NCBI GenBank assembly: GCA_937910305.1
Contig: CALEPS010000148.1
Span: 1-6,513 of the forward strand
Source: an uncultured Bacteroidales bacterium
Lineage (GTDB): Bacteria; Bacteroidota; Bacteroidia; Bacteroidales; Paludibacteraceae
Length of the DNA: 6,513 nucleotides
Direction: 5' to 3'
The notes beneath the pieces were generated by a model. That model was not told where the DNA came from, ran no database searches, and worked only from the letters and a program-made list of their open reading frames with translations. The stretch's first letter is position 1, and each line of letters begins with the position of its first letter. Position numbers and translations under genes: made by a program. This document shows positions 5,084 to 6,513 of the stretch, piece after piece.

Positions 5084-6513
5084 ATGAAGAAATTCTACTA
5101 TTTGCTATTAGCAACTATCATGTCGTTGGGCATGTATGCCTCCACGCTGGATCTTGATCCGGCAGTTGTACTGGCGGACACGATGTATGAAGCAGCAGAT
5201 TATACAGTGCCTTCGTACACGGAATTTATCATTGCGAAAATTGCCGCAAGGAATACTCCCACACAAGAGAATCTCCGGGACTTGGTAAAAAAAGTAACTG
5301 GCTTACAACCGAAGCAAATGCCATATAACATGGTGGCCACCATCAATGGGGATCCGCATACCCAAATGGGATTTGCATGGTTCACAAATGATAGTATTTT
5401 TGATGGCGAGTTGCAAATCATCGCCAAAGCGGATGCGACAGCGTCGGATTTCGAGGGGGAGGGTGTGATTACGGTTCCTGCTGCTGCGCAACGGACAAAG
5501 AAGGCATTGCGGTATGTTGGCCAGTGTTCGTATATCTATAAAAAAGCAGAACTGAAAGCCGGTACCAAATACTTTTATGTCAGCCATAAAGCTTTGGCGA
5601 CCAACCTCACGCCGGGTACTATATATAGTTGGCGTGTAGGGCATGCCGGTTATTGGAGCGATATAGCGCAGTTCCGTACGGAAGAAGAGCAGCAGGGGGA
5701 GTACTCCTTCCTGCTGATGAGCGATAGCCATATCATGGACAAACAATATGTGGACGAGGCGCGCCGTTGTGCTCTGGCGGCTGTGAAAACTGTGCCGGAA
5801 GCGCGTTTCTGCTGTTTCCCCGGTGATTTTGTAGAAGATGGCACACTGGCTAATAGTGAGTGGGAGTGGGAGAGATGGTTCGAAGAGGCAATGGAGCCGG
5901 TGATCAAAAAGATGCCGATTGTACCGACTGACGGGAACCACGACGATAGTCCGTTAATCAACTATACATACCATTTCAATACCGATAATTATTTCAATAT
6001 GGCGGTCACTGACAAACCGCAGTTTGAGGGTATAACCTATAGTTTTGTGTACGGAGATGTGTTGTTCCTGGTGTTCTCGATGCAGGATTTCTGGCGTGAG
6101 TCCTATGACGAGAAATACAAATCATGGTCGGTCTATCTGACGGATCATGTTAGTTATTGGTTCCGTACGCAGTGTCATGACAATCCTGACACCAAATACC
6201 GTGTTTCGCTGGCGCACTTCAATCTGTTCTCCGGTTCGGATCACTCTACGGATGTGGAGCCCCCGTTGTTCCGTAAATGTATGTTGCCTACGATGAAAGA
6301 GTGCGAGATCGACGTTGCTCTGCAGGGGCACGACCACACGTATGAAGTAATAGGTCCGGTGGATCCGGATAACATGACGCCTATTATGGAGGCTATCAGT
6401 GACCGGGAGCAGGTCGCCATTGACAACAGCAAGAATGTAACGGGCTATAAGAATGGTACGTATTGCACAGACGATGGCACCTTCTATTTCATTGGCGCCA
6501 CCTGCGGACATAA
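5084..6513 (+). CDS. Secreted FN3-like / metallophosphoesterase protein, paralogue of gene 4 (3' end outside window)
   Basis: The frame opens at ATG 5084, one base after the previous stop, and stays open to the window end (476 complete codons; the final TAA is out of frame). The start fits a signal peptide, MKKFYYLLLATIMSLGMYA, with cleavage near residue 19. A short leader replaces the beta-helix of gene 4. The FN3-like domain spans about 80-200 (NGDPHTQMGFAWFTND, LTPGTIYSWRVG). The calcineurin-like domain spans about 206 to the edge, with metal motifs D214-S-H216, G247-D248, G284-N-H286-D287, His378 (LAHFN) and G415-H-D-H418, so it should be catalytically competent. Long blocks match gene 4 residue for residue (SEWEWERWFEEAM, VPTDGNHDDSPL, LQGHDHTYEVIGPVDPD), showing a tandem duplication followed by divergence. 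A 17-residue insertion lies near 440-461 relative to gene 4. Codon third positions look more A/T-rich than in gene 4. It probably cleaves a phosphoester outside the cytoplasm; the substrate is unknown. Confidence 0.9.
   Translation, partial: MKKFYYLLLATIMSLGMYASTLDLDPAVVLADTMYEAADYTVPSYTEFIIAKIAARNTPTQENLRDLVKKVTGLQPKQMPYNMVATINGDPHTQMGFAWFTNDSIFDGELQIIAKADATASDFEGEGVITVPAAAQRTKKALRYVGQCSYIYKKAELKAGTKYFYVSHKALATNLTPGTIYSWRVGHAGYWSDIAQFRTEEEQQGEYSFLLMSDSHIMDKQYVDEARRCALAAVKTVPEARFCCFPGDFVEDGTLANSEWEWERWFEEAMEPVIKKMPIVPTDGNHDDSPLINYTYHFNTDNYFNMAVTDKPQFEGITYSFVYGDVLFLVFSMQDFWRESYDEKYKSWSVYLTDHVSYWFRTQCHDNPDTKYRVSLAHFNLFSGSDHSTDVEPPLFRKCMLPTMKECEIDVALQGHDHTYEVIGPVDPDNMTPIMEAISDREQVAIDNSKNVTGYKNGTYCTDDGTFYFIGATCGH

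Noticed and set aside
6511..6513. TAA at the very end of the window as the stop of gene 5
   Set aside because: Counting from ATG 5084, the codon before it ends at 6511, so this TAA is out of frame. The protein is also still inside the conserved FIGATCG segment, which in gene 4 is followed by about 74 more residues.

Overview
The window looks like a piece of a Bacteroidota genome, most plausibly an uncultured gut or rumen Bacteroidales. This is an inference from gene content and style: a lipoprotein CE7-type esterase with an extra N-terminal domain, a DUF1565-like beta-helix protein, secreted calcineurin-like phosphoesterases, and AT-rich gene junctions without clear Shine-Dalgarno sequences inside moderately GC-rich coding DNA. 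No rRNA, tRNA, CRISPR array, transposase or phage gene is visible.

All the coding capacity is on the + strand in five tightly packed genes. (1) 1-288 is the C-terminal 95 residues of an unrecognised protein that enters from the left edge. (2) 285-1658 is a lipoprotein acetyl-xylan-esterase (AXE1/CE7) family hydrolase that overlaps gene 1 by ATGA. (3) 1661-2605 is a PfkB-family sugar or nucleoside kinase. (4) 2644-5082 (a longer start at 2614 is possible) is a secreted protein that joins a right-handed beta-helix to an FN3-like domain and a metallophosphoesterase domain. (5) 5084 to the right edge is a paralogue of the FN3-plus-phosphoesterase part of gene 4, without the beta-helix, and cut by the window end. 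Junctions are -4, 2, 38 (or 8) and 1 bp, so a single polycistronic transcript is likely. There is no gene-free stretch of notable length and I see no terminator or convincing promoter.

Three of the five products carry export signals: one is probably lipid-anchored and two have signal peptides. The kinase looks cytoplasmic. A reasonable but unproven reading is a small catabolic operon. The exported esterase removes acyl groups and the two exported phosphoesterases remove phosphate (or cleave phosphodiesters) from a decorated glycan or related substrate; the released sugar or nucleoside is then phosphorylated inside the cell by the kinase. No transporter, SusC/SusD pair, glycoside hydrolase or regulator lies within the window, so the substrate cannot be named.

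The most notable points are the beta-helix/phosphoesterase fusion next to its helix-less tandem paralogue, the phosphoesterases' mix of a purple-acid-phosphatase-like layout with a non-purple metal-binding motif set, and the atypical substrate-side motif of the kinase.
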